A stretch of 38,396 bases of DNA from Myxococcales bacterium (lineage in GTDB: Bacteria > Myxococcota_A > UBA9160 > SMWR01): NCBI GenBank assembly GCA_022561775.1, contig JADFQO010000027.1:1-38396 (forward strand), in the 5' to 3' direction. Shown here one piece after another: positions 1 to 7,973 of this stretch (the stretch's first letter is position 1; each line of letters begins with the position of its first letter). The notes beneath the pieces were generated by a model. It was not told the origin of the DNA and made no database searches. It was given only the letters and a program-made list of their open reading frames with translations. The position numbers were made by a program, and so were the translations under genes.

Positions 1-460
1 TGAAACCTCGCTCACAGTTCCAGGAGTTTCCATAGGAGGAGAGGAAAGCGTGTTCGGGCACGTTGATGGACTGGCACTCGTCCTCGACGCGCTTGAAACC
101 TCGCTCACATTTCCAGTGATCTTTGTAGTCGACGAACGCATGCTCCGGCATGTCTGACGGAGCTTCTTTCTCAGATACCCCGGCGGACTGACATTTGTCC
201 TCAGTCTTCTTGAAACCTCGCTCACACTTCCAGGAGTTTCCATAGGAGGAGAGGAAAGCGTGTTCGGGCACCTTGATGGACAGACACTCGTCCTCAGTCT
301 TCTTGAAACCTCGCTCACACTTCCAGTTATCCCCCCAAGAACTGTCGGTGAGGAAGGCGTGTTCGGGCACCTTGATGGACAGACACTCGTCCTCAGTCTT
401 CTTGAAACCTCGCTCACACTTCCAGGAATCTCCATAGGTGGTGTAGGCATGCTCAGGTAG
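1..460 (-). repeat. Coding tandem repeats, about 90-117 nt per unit
   Basis: Five near-identical copies of the plus-strand string TTGAAACCTCGCTCACA begin near positions 1, 92, 210, 303 and 402. Spacing of about 90, 117, 93 and 99 nt is always a multiple of three, so the reading frame of the lipoprotein is kept. Synonymous sites are nearly unchanged between most units, which points to recent duplication or gene conversion. Confidence 0.85.
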
Positions 461-586
461 ATCTGCCGATGTCGCCTCAGAACACGACAAAATCGAACTA
501 ATAAAGACGATCACGGGCACTACCAGCGTGACCGTGCGGACATTGGGCTGCGGAACCTGACCCAGTCTGGCAAAGGCGGCTTTCAT
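1..586 (-). CDS. Tandem-repeat Cys-rich lipoprotein, 3' end cut by window edge
   Basis: An open frame starts at ATG 586 behind a strong GGAGGAG Shine-Dalgarno site 7 nt upstream and runs off the left edge, giving about 195 visible residues. The N-terminus has a hydrophobic segment (about residues 18-34) ending in ILSC, a passable lipobox with Cys35, so an exported lipoprotein is likely. The rest is at least five repeats of about 30-39 residues built on a PEHA(F/Y) start, a short variable Tyr/Asp/Ser stretch, then WKCERGF and a second Cys 11 residues after the first (Cys57/Cys68, Cys90/Cys101, Cys121/Cys132). Each unit can form one disulfide. Similar W-x-C-x2-G(F/Y) repeats occur in uncharacterised exported bacterial proteins; I know no function. 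A good promoter lies upstream. The C-terminus is outside the window. Confidence 0.8.
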   Translation of the reverse strand, partial: MKAAFARLGQVPQPNVRTVTLVVPVIVFISSILSCSEATSADLPEHAYTTYGDSWKCERGFKKTEDECLSIKVPEHAFLTDSSWGDNWKCERGFKKTEDECLSIKVPEHAFLSSYGNSWKCERGFKKTEDKCQSAGVSEKEAPSDMPEHAFVDYKDHWKCERGFKRVEDECQSINVPEHAFLSSYGNSWNCERGF

Positions 587-603
587 CGAATTTCTCCTCC
601 GAG

Positions 604-668
604 AGTAAAGCAAGTAAAGCACTTTATTTTTCGCGCATGATTATAAAGTGGAATTCACATCAGGACAA
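604..668 (-). promoter_or_regulatory. Sigma-70-type promoter with palindrome and direct repeats
   Basis: On the minus strand a -35 element TTGTCC (668-663) and a perfect -10 TATAAT (645-640) are separated by 17 nt and point at the repeat lipoprotein start at 586. An 8-bp inverted repeat, CACTTTAT (620-627) with ATAAAGTG (643-650), overlaps the -10, and AGTAAAGCA occurs twice head to tail at 604-612 and 613-621. The arrangement suggests an operator; the regulator is unknown. Confidence 0.6.
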
Positions 669-726
669 GCCCTACAAGAAGGCAGCAACGACGAAGACCG
701 GCAAGAACGCGGCCCTCGGTAGCCAG

Positions 727-1494
727 TCAGTATGGAACATGCAGAAAATCGGCTATCGCCTTCCTTATTTCTTGGGACGTTGGTCTATAATTTTGACCAC
801 CATAGAGATGAGTTGTATCAGCAATAGTTTTCGGGTTTCGTACTACCCTGCCAAACATTTCATAAGCTGTTCTATATTTCTCTACTATGAATCTTTGAGT
901 TGTATAAATCTTCATCAGTTCATCTCTGAGCGTCGCTTCTTCAGGAGTGAAATAACATCTAAGAGTCTCTATTTGATCGTCTTCTAAAAATATTGTATCT
1001 GTTTGTTTTCTTGCACTATTGGACTTAAACCTAGGATATTCCAAGACTTCAATTCCATATTCTTGTCCAACAATGTGTGAACAAACTGAGACTACTTCAT
1101 GATCGGGGTGAGCTGAGTGAGACTGTCCTGGAAAGCCATGAGTCATTATCCCTCGTATCTTTTCTTTTTCTACTAATGTTCCGATTATCTCAATTATCCG
1201 GCCTATATTTTGGTAGGTTTTTCCATCAGGAATTTGGCTGTTTGAATATCTCTTACATACATCTATTCCTAAAACACGCATAGCCGATTTATCTTCTGCT
1301 AGTCTTTGTTGAACGTAAGCCTGATGATTAGCTAAAGAGATTCCGCACAATTCTCTAGGATAAGTAGCGGGAGGTGCCCCATCGGTTACAGTTAAGATAT
1401 ACGAATTTATAGAATGTCTATATATGGTTATACTTGCGTTTATTACTACATCATCAGCGTGTGCTCCAATATAGAGGGTTGCTTCATTACCCAT
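727..1494 (-). CDS. PIG-L/LmbE family N-acetylglucosaminyl deacetylase
   Basis: A 255-residue protein of the PIG-L (LmbE) zinc deacetylase family, which removes N-acetyl groups from GlcNAc-type sugars. The N-terminal metal/catalytic motif AHADD (His12, Asp14, Asp15) and the later HPDHE motif are both present, as in MshB and BshB. I chose ATG 1494 because it places AHADD at the usual distance from the N-terminus and overlaps the end of the upstream glycosyltransferase gene by 8 nt, implying translational coupling; a longer frame to 1590 exists but lies inside that gene. Codon use is strongly AT-rich, unlike the core genes to the right. Family is secure; the sugar substrate is not. MshA/MshB- and BshA/BshB-type thiol pathways pair the same two enzyme families, but so do surface-glycan and natural-product clusters. 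Confidence 0.85.
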   Translation of the reverse strand: MGNEATLYIGAHADDVVINASITIYRHSINSYILTVTDGAPPATYPRELCGISLANHQAYVQQRLAEDKSAMRVLGIDVCKRYSNSQIPDGKTYQNIGRIIEIIGTLVEKEKIRGIMTHGFPGQSHSAHPDHEVVSVCSHIVGQEYGIEVLEYPRFKSNSARKQTDTIFLEDDQIETLRCYFTPEEATLRDELMKIYTTQRFIVEKYRTAYEMFGRVVRNPKTIADTTHLYGGQNYRPTSQEIRKAIADFLHVPY

Positions 1495-2620
1495 TCTGTT
1501 TGGTTTCAATTTTTTCTGCAACGTCTCTATATAGTTTGAGGTAGTTCTCGACCATCCTATCGCTACTGAAGTTAAGTTTGATGTGTTCACGACAATTCGT
1601 TGGATCTATTTCACTTGCCCTTTTTGTGAATCCAACTAACTCGTCGATGGTATTGCCATAAAAACCGGTTTTCCCGTGTTCAACTATTTCGGGGACAGCA
1701 CCCCTATCGAAGGCTATAACCGGAGTCCCTACGATGCCCGCTTCTATAAGAACAAGTCCAAAAGATTCTTCAACTTCTATTGGGAATAGCAAAGCTTTTG
1801 CGTGCTTCATTAATTGATCTCTCTCTTGCTCAGTAACTTCTCCCACATAAGTAATGGATCTTCCACTATTTTGATATTTGGAAATATCGATAATAAATTC
1901 TCTTCGCTTTCCTTCTTCTCCAGGCTTGTTCAGATCACGACTTATATAGGGTCTAATTTCGTCATTAAAGTATTTTTCATCAAGACAATTACCAGCAATA
2001 ATCAGATCCAAATTAGATCTTTGTGCGATCTCTATTGCGTGTTTTTGGCCCTTGATAGGTTGAATTCTGCTTACCGAAAAAAGGTAAGATTTCTTATCAT
2101 CAGAAAACGGGTGATCGTCAGCGATCGAATTATGTATAAATCCGTGCCCCACGAAATTCATATTCGCAGGGTATGAATCCTTTTGGGCCTGAGAAATGGC
2201 GGAAAAGTTGGATTCGAAAAATCTTCCGAAAATATTTATGTTTTCCGCAGTTGCAGGTCCATGTAGCGTTGTGATGGTTGGAGTTCCAAGGCCTTGAAGA
2301 GTAACGAATGTTACAGGGTCATAGTGATTGTGAACAACGTCAAAATCCTCGGTCTCTAGATCTTTACGCACTTTTTGAGAGTAGAGTAAAAGTTCTATTC
2401 GATCCGTTTTGTCTCCGAACACTCCGTCGATAATCCCTATTGGATATCTTACATCGCAATCCAAACGGCATTCTTTTTCGGTATAGAGTGTTACATCGAC
2501 GTTCCTGTCGAGAAGTCCTTCTATGAGAGAGGTCACAATTCTTTCAACCCCGCCATACTTTCTATTTTTGGAATTCGATATTTGTTGGTGTGGTTGTACA
2601 ATTATCGCAACTTTTTTCAT
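1487..2620 (-). CDS. GT4-family glycosyltransferase
   Basis: A 377-residue GT-B fold, family 4 retaining glycosyltransferase. Visible features are the N-terminal GGVER loop near residue 25-30, the acceptor-domain strand DVVHNHYDP, the C-terminal domain opening SVSRIQPIKG, and the E-x7-E donor-binding motif ESFGLVLIE followed by GTPVIAFDRGAVPE. Start chosen at ATG 2620 (MKKVAIIVQP), because this begins the first beta strand; an in-frame TTG at 2659 would add 13 residues with no support. It is the first gene of a two-gene unit with the PIG-L deacetylase. The sequence is strikingly AT-rich, which argues for horizontal transfer. MshA and BshA belong to the same family, yet donor and acceptor cannot be read from the sequence. 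Confidence 0.87.
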   Translation of the reverse strand: MKKVAIIVQPHQQISNSKNRKYGGVERIVTSLIEGLLDRNVDVTLYTEKECRLDCDVRYPIGIIDGVFGDKTDRIELLLYSQKVRKDLETEDFDVVHNHYDPVTFVTLQGLGTPTITTLHGPATAENINIFGRFFESNFSAISQAQKDSYPANMNFVGHGFIHNSIADDHPFSDDKKSYLFSVSRIQPIKGQKHAIEIAQRSNLDLIIAGNCLDEKYFNDEIRPYISRDLNKPGEEGKRREFIIDISKYQNSGRSITYVGEVTEQERDQLMKHAKALLFPIEVEESFGLVLIEAGIVGTPVIAFDRGAVPEIVEHGKTGFYGNTIDELVGFTKRASEIDPTNCREHIKLNFSSDRMVENYLKLYRDVAEKIETKQNG

Positions 2621-2970
2621 AATATTGGTTGTCTCGTTGTCTAACGCCTCATTAAGCAAAATCCGCGGTTTGAGGCGCTTTCAAATACCTGCGCGTACTC
2701 ATTAAATGATCCGCCTCAGGCTTGCACTCCGTGTCTTGCACAGCATGCCCCATCGTCCCTTGCGGTTTCGCGCCCAATAGAACGTGAAGCCAAGGAAGTC
2801 GAAGGTCGCCGGACCTTTCCCGCTGTGCGTTCTTATAAACGATACTACTTGACTACGCTCGACTTTGTCTCCCTCGCCTCTTGGTGCGCATTCCGCCCAA
2901 CGTGAACGGTCATTTCGCTCGATCGTGAGCGCCCGTTTCGGTGATCGTGAACGGAGCGGAGCGACGCTGG
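2621..2970. other. Gene-free stretch between the AT-rich pair and the zinc-ribbon gene
   Basis: No convincing gene is visible. Base composition changes here from AT-rich (left) to GC-rich (right), marking a junction. The right part (2899-2963) contains the degenerate repeats listed separately. The promoter of the glycosyltransferase should lie near 2640-2720, but I see no clear -35/-10 pair. Confidence 0.5.
2899..2963. repeat. Three degenerate direct repeats, possible insertion-sequence end
   Basis: Related units occur in a row: AACGTGAACGGTCATTTCG (2899-2917), GATCGTGAGCGCCCGTTTCG (2921-2940) and GTGATCGTGAACGGAGCG (2941-2958). The shared core is CGTGA(A/G)CG. Multiple short repeats at a terminus are known for IS21-family elements, so this may be the remnant of such an end. 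No transposase gene is present in the window, so this stays a guess. Confidence 0.35.
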
Positions 2971-3579
2971 TCAGGGTTTAGCTTCGCGTTTTCCTCGGCT
3001 TTCGTTGAGACTCTCCTGCAAGATTGATTTCGTGCGCGTTGTGGAGCAGTCGATCACAGATTGCGTCCGCAATCGTGGGATCGCCGACTCGACAATTTCG
3101 TCCATGTCGATGACGACTTCGCCATCGGCCGTCAGGCTCGCCAGTGCGTCATTCAGGGTGTCAACGTAGTGATTGATGTATGCGAGCTGCGCAGGTGAGC
3201 GAAACGCATAGGTTGGTCGCTGTGTCCCACAGTAGGGGCAAGTCATGCGCCAGAGAGTTGGTGCAGCAGGAGCGCGCCAGTACCCTCCGCACCCCGAAAT
3301 ACAGGAATGGCCAAAGTACGACTCCTTATCGGCGGCAATTAGAACCGGGATGGACCCAGGAGGCGGCGGAGTGCCTCCATTCGGCCCCACGCCACCAATC
3401 GGCATGTCTGCGATCGGCCGACCATCGTGGAGGGCGTAAACTCCGAACCACGATGCGGGGGTCGGGCGGTCATGGCTGATCTTGACGCCATAGGAGAGAG
3501 TCTCGCCGTCAGTTTTAATGGCGAAGGTCACCTTGCCCCCGCAGTGGGCGATCTCCTCGAACTCTCTAGCGGCTGACAC
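2971..3579 (-). CDS. Hypothetical protein with a treble-Cys zinc-ribbon-like motif
   Basis: A 202-residue frame I do not recognise. Cys93 and Cys97 (CISGC) followed by Cys114 and Cys117 (CPYC) form a C-x3-C-x16-C-x2-C arrangement typical of a small zinc ribbon. Before it is a Gly/Pro-rich stretch ([14 protein letters not shown], about residues 62-75); after it a helical, charged C-terminus. The start is GTG 3579, four nt after an in-frame TAG, so the N-terminus may be genuine or the product of a truncation. Base composition is intermediate between the AT-rich pair and the core genome. No neighbour suggests a function; DNA- or RNA-binding by the ribbon is possible but unproven. Confidence 0.5.
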   Translation of the reverse strand: MSAAREFEEIAHCGGKVTFAIKTDGETLSYGVKISHDRPTPASWFGVYALHDGRPIADMPIGGVGPNGGTPPPPGSIPVLIAADKESYFGHSCISGCGGYWRAPAAPTLWRMTCPYCGTQRPTYAFRSPAQLAYINHYVDTLNDALASLTADGEVVIDMDEIVESAIPRLRTQSVIDCSTTRTKSILQESLNESRGKREAKP

Positions 3580-3896
3580 CCTCTATCCGTTGATCTCGAT
3601 TTTAATGCCCGGAGTCGGAGACCATGAGCAGGAATCTCGGACGCCGCCCTGTTGATTCTCCGAGTGCGAGAGAAACGGGCCAGCGCTCCCTCGCCCCCGG
3701 CTCGACCAGAAGCGCCGCATGAAAGTCTACAGAGTTCGGGACTCAACTGGCGCTATGGATGCAGCGCCTTTGCAGCGGATCGGAGGAGGCCGATCACGCT
3801 TGGCTCGGGCCGCCCGTCGCGGCACCGCGATGCCGCCAGCACCAAGCCAGCACCAAACTCTCAGAATCGTAAGTCTTCGAATTAGTTGATGAATAG
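3580..3896. other. Gene-free stretch next to tRNA-Leu(GAG)
   Basis: No supported gene. A 45-codon minus-strand frame (3720-3583) starts with ATG and ends just before the zinc-ribbon start, but it has no clear ribosome site or recognisable motif. The stretch directly follows the 3' end of the tRNA, a common integration point for mobile DNA, but no integrase remnant can be recognised. Confidence 0.4.
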
Positions 3897-3983
3897 TGGT
3901 GCGGCAGAGAGGATTCGAACCTCCACGAGGTTGCCCCCGCCAGCCCCTCAAGCTGGTGCGTCTACCAATTCCGCCACTGCCGC
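3897..3983 (-). tRNA. tRNA-Leu (anticodon GAG)
   Basis: The minus strand folds as a class II tRNA of 87 nt. The acceptor stem pairs GCGGCAG with CTGCCGC, the D loop contains GGAATTGGTAGACGC, the anticodon stem-loop is CCAGC-TTGAGGG-GCTGG (anticodon GAG), a long variable arm follows, and the T arm has GGTTCGAATCC. The 3' CCA is encoded. It lies just downstream of secG and its 3' end faces the accessory region. Confidence 0.97.
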
Positions 3984-4030
3984 GTGAAAGGTGCGCGCTG
4001 AGAATACCGAAGGCTCGAATCGCGACCAAT

Positions 4031-4453
4031 TCAGGGGTTGCCGTCGGTTGCGCTCGCGTCTTGTCCCGCGGGCTCCGCGAGAGCCGCGTCGTCGCCGGTC
4101 GTGTCCAGCGGGTCCGTTTGCGGGGTCTCCGCGCTCGCCTCCTCCGGCATCACCGTGCCCAGCTGCTCGAAGGGTTCCTCCTGGTTGGCCTCGATCTCAC
4201 CCTCGAACAAACGCTCGCCGGCTTGTTCCGTGTAGAGGTAAGACAGCGATAGGCTGGTCAGCATGAAGACCGCCGCGCAGATCTTCGTGAGCAGGGTGAG
4301 GAAATTGCCTGCGCCGCGGCTTCCAAACACCGTCGAACTCGCGCCGCCGCCGAACACGGCGCCCATTTCGGCGCCCTTTCCCCGCTGCAGCAGAACCACG
4401 GCGATCAGGAAGAAGCAAGCGATGACGTGCAGGACGATGAGCGCTGAAATCAT
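4031..4453 (-). CDS. secG: Preprotein translocase subunit SecG
   Basis: SecG is the small two-helix accessory subunit of the SecYEG protein-conducting channel in the inner membrane. The 140-residue product starts MISALIVLHVIACFFLIAVV (first membrane helix), then the family signature QRGKGAEMGAVFGGG and a Ser/Gly-rich loop (STVFGSRG), and a second helix at about residues 52-72. The last 65 residues form an acidic Glu/Asp/Ala/Thr-rich tail, longer than in E. coli SecG but common in this broad lineage. ATG 4453 overlaps the tpiA stop by 4 nt (ATGA), so it is the last coding gene of the gap-pgk-tpiA operon, an arrangement seen in many bacteria. Confidence 0.95.
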   Translation of the reverse strand: MISALIVLHVIACFFLIAVVLLQRGKGAEMGAVFGGGASSTVFGSRGAGNFLTLLTKICAAVFMLTSLSLSYLYTEQAGERLFEGEIEANQEEPFEQLGTVMPEEASAETPQTDPLDTTGDDAALAEPAGQDASATDGNP

Positions 4454-5214
4454 TGGGTCCTCTGGCTTTGGAAGTGCACGATGCGCGCGAAGGCTTCGGG
4501 GTCGAGGCTGGCGCCGCCGACCAGGGCGCCGTCGATGTCGGGCTGACTCATCAGATCATAGACGGTTTCCGGCTTGACGGATCCCCCGTATTGGATGCGG
4601 ATGCGGTTTCCGGCCTCCCCGAACTGGGCCGACAGCCGCTTGCGAATCTGCTCGTGGGCCTGCTGGGCGATCTCCGGCGTCGCGGTGCGGCCAGTGCCGA
4701 TGGCCCAGACCGGCTCGTAGGCGATGACGATCTGCTCAGCCTGGTCGCGGGGTATCCGCGCCAGGCTCTCCCGGATCTGTGTCTCGATGATTTCGAGCGC
4801 CCGGCCTGCATCGCGCTGCTCGAGCGTTTCGCCCACGCAGACGATCGGGCGGATGCGGTGATCGAGCAGCGCCGCGGCTTTTCGTGCGACCCATTCGTCG
4901 GTTTCGCCGTAGAGGGTGCGCCGTTCGCTGTGACCCACGATCGCGTAGGCGCATCCCATGTCGGCCAGCATTCCGGGAGCGATTTCCCCGGTAAATGCGC
5001 CGCTCTCTTCTGGGTTGACGTTCTGGCCCGCAGATTGGATCGTGGTTCCGGCAATCTGCTGAGCGAGGCGATCGAGTAGCGTGAAGGGAGAAGCGATCAC
5101 GATGTCGACCTCGTCGGCATTCGCGACGAGGGGGATGAATCGGCCGGTGAACGCGGTGAGTTCAGCCGAGTTCATGTTCATTTTCCAATTCGCCGTGAGA
5201 ATCGGTCTGCGCAC
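4450..5214 (-). CDS. tpiA: Triosephosphate isomerase
   Basis: Cytosolic TIM-barrel enzyme interconverting dihydroxyacetone phosphate and glyceraldehyde 3-phosphate. Its 254 residues match the usual length. The substrate loop ANWKMN carries Asn9 and Lys11, the catalytic His95 is in IVGHSERR, the catalytic Glu167 is in AYEPVWAIGTG, and the phosphate loop YGGSVKP is near residue 210. The start is GTG 5214, three nt after the pgk stop codon, consistent with coupled translation. Operon order is gap-pgk-tpiA-secG. Confidence 0.97.
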   Translation of the reverse strand: MRRPILTANWKMNMNSAELTAFTGRFIPLVANADEVDIVIASPFTLLDRLAQQIAGTTIQSAGQNVNPEESGAFTGEIAPGMLADMGCAYAIVGHSERRTLYGETDEWVARKAAALLDHRIRPIVCVGETLEQRDAGRALEIIETQIRESLARIPRDQAEQIVIAYEPVWAIGTGRTATPEIAQQAHEQIRKRLSAQFGEAGNRIRIQYGGSVKPETVYDLMSQPDIDGALVGGASLDPEAFARIVHFQSQRTQ

Positions 5215-5217
5215 AGG

Positions 5218-6399
5218 CTAGCGCTCCAGTGCGGCGACGCCGGGTAGCGTCAGGCCCTGCACATACTCGAGCGAGGCGCCGCCGCCGGTCGAAAGGTGAT
5301 CGATTCGATTTCCGAGGCCCAGCTGGTGGATCGCAGCGAGGGAGTCGCCACCACCCACGACGCTGGTCGCGGGCGAGTCGGCGACCGCGGCCGCGACGGT
5401 GCGCGTGCCCGCCGCGAAGGCCTCGATTTCGAAGACCCCCATCGGGCCGTTCCAGAAAATCGTCTTGGCGATCGCGGCTTCCGACGCGTAGCGGCTCGCG
5501 GTCTCCGGACCGATGTCGAGGCCGAGCGCTCCCTGCGGAATTTCAGCAACCACCCGCGTCGGCGCATCGGCTTCGGGCCGATCCGCAACGAGATGGTCGC
5601 TGGGTAGGAGCAGGCGTCGCTCGGCATCCCGAGCTGCGCGCTGTACCGCCAATGCATCGCCAAAGCGATCGGATTCGACGAGGGAATTGCCGGTAGTTCC
5701 TGCGTTCGCCGCAATGAACGTGTAAGCCATTGCACCTCCGATCGCGAGCACGTCCGCGTGGGGCGCGAGAGCTTCGAGCACCGAGAGTTTGTCGGAAACC
5801 TTCGCGCCACCGAGGATCACCAGCAGCGGACGGATGGGTTCGCGGATCACTAGGAGGTGTCGTAGTTCGGAGCCCATCAGATCGCCCGCCGCTATGCGGT
5901 TGAAATGGGCGGCCATCCCCGCGGTCGAAGCGTGAGCCCGGTGCGCGGTCCCGAATGCGTCGTTGACGTAGATGTCCGCGAGTGCCGCGAGGGCCTTCGA
6001 GAAATCCGGATCGTTTCGCTCTTCGCCGGCGTAGAAGCGCAGATTTTCGAGAAGCAGTAGCTGCCCATCGCCGAGTTCACCGATCGCGAAGTGGGCGCGC
6101 TCCCCCACGCACTCTTCGCAAAACGCGACGCCCGTACCCAGCAGTTCGGCGAGTCGCGCTGCGACCGGTCGGAGCGAGAGCGCCGAGACGCGCTGCCCGT
6201 TGGGTCGACCGAGATGGGAGGCGACGATCACCCGCGCTCCCGCTTCCCGTAGTCTGCGAAGGGTCGGCAGGGACGCGCGCAGGCGCGAGTCGTCTGTGAT
6301 GGCTCGGTCTCGCAGCGGTACGTTGAGATCCGATCGAACGAAGACGCGCTGCCCATGCACGCCTTCGGCGAGCAGGTCGTCTAGGCTCTTTACGCCCAT
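5218..6399 (-). CDS. pgk: Phosphoglycerate kinase
   Basis: Two-domain, 393-residue cytosolic kinase of glycolysis and gluconeogenesis (1,3-bisphosphoglycerate + ADP to 3-phosphoglycerate + ATP). Recognisable motifs in order are RSDLNVPLRD, SHLGRPNG and NDAFGTAHRAHAS in the N-terminal substrate domain, then LGGAKVSDK, FWNGPMGVFE and VVGGGDS in the nucleotide domain, with TGGGASLE near the end. ATG 6399 (MGVKSLDDL) was chosen: it lies 7 nt after the gap stop and matches the family N-terminus, while the longer open frame to 6648 is only overlap with gap. No key residue appears missing. Confidence 0.97.
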   Translation of the reverse strand: MGVKSLDDLLAEGVHGQRVFVRSDLNVPLRDRAITDDSRLRASLPTLRRLREAGARVIVASHLGRPNGQRVSALSLRPVAARLAELLGTGVAFCEECVGERAHFAIGELGDGQLLLLENLRFYAGEERNDPDFSKALAALADIYVNDAFGTAHRAHASTAGMAAHFNRIAAGDLMGSELRHLLVIREPIRPLLVILGGAKVSDKLSVLEALAPHADVLAIGGAMAYTFIAANAGTTGNSLVESDRFGDALAVQRAARDAERRLLLPSDHLVADRPEADAPTRVVAEIPQGALGLDIGPETASRYASEAAIAKTIFWNGPMGVFEIEAFAAGTRTVAAAVADSPATSVVGGGDSLAAIHQLGLGNRIDHLSTGGGASLEYVQGLTLPGVAALER

Positions 6400-6406
6400 C
6401 CGAGAT

Positions 6407-7546
<1,140 letters not shown>

Positions 7547-7580
7547 CTAAGCTCGGGACCGAATCACAGGAGGAGATCGG

Positions 7581-7973
7581 TTGATCGTCGGCACCGGAAT
7601 CGACGTCATCGAGATTACCCGCGTCGAGCGCGCGTTGCGGCGGTCGGGAGAGCGCTTTGCGCGCCGGGTCTTCGCCGCTTCGGAAATCCTCGATTGCCGC
7701 TCGCGGCGTCGCTCCGGGCCACACTTCGCGATGCGCTTCGCGGCCAAGGAAGCCGTTATGAAGGCACTTGGGACCGGTTGGGCGGGTGGTGTCCGGTGGG
7801 TGGACATCGAGATCGTGTCCGCGTCCAGCGAGAGCCCCGATCGGCTGTCGCTGCGACTGCACGGCCGGGTCGCGGAACTGGCCGAGGAGCGGAACGCGCA
7901 CCCCTACCTCGCGGTCAGCCGCACCCGCAGCCATGCGCTGGCCTTCGTGCTTTTCGAGAACTCCGATCTGTGA
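7581..7973 (+). CDS. acpS: Holo-[acyl-carrier-protein] synthase
   Basis: Transfers the 4'-phosphopantetheine arm from CoA to apo-acyl carrier protein. The 130-residue product has the family signature GTGIDVIEI with Asp8 and FAAKEAVMKALG with Glu57, both magnesium ligands, at the expected spacing. The start is TTG 7581 preceded by AGGAGGAG, a strong ribosome site that compensates for the weak codon; no ATG fits the conserved N-terminus. It heads a three-gene operon: the next gene begins inside its stop region (GTGA). Confidence 0.93.
   Translation: MIVGTGIDVIEITRVERALRRSGERFARRVFAASEILDCRSRRRSGPHFAMRFAAKEAVMKALGTGWAGGVRWVDIEIVSASSESPDRLSLRLHGRVAELAEERNAHPYLAVSRTRSHALAFVLFENSDL

Noticed and set aside
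1..460. Regularly spaced repeats that could suggest a CRISPR array
   Set aside because: Spacing is variable, always a multiple of three, spacers are themselves similar, and the repeats translate into one protein frame with a signal peptide.
3583..3720. 45-codon minus-strand frame ending just before the zinc-ribbon gene
   Set aside because: ATG start but no ribosome site, no recognisable motif and an Arg/Ser/Gly-rich, frame-shadow-like composition.
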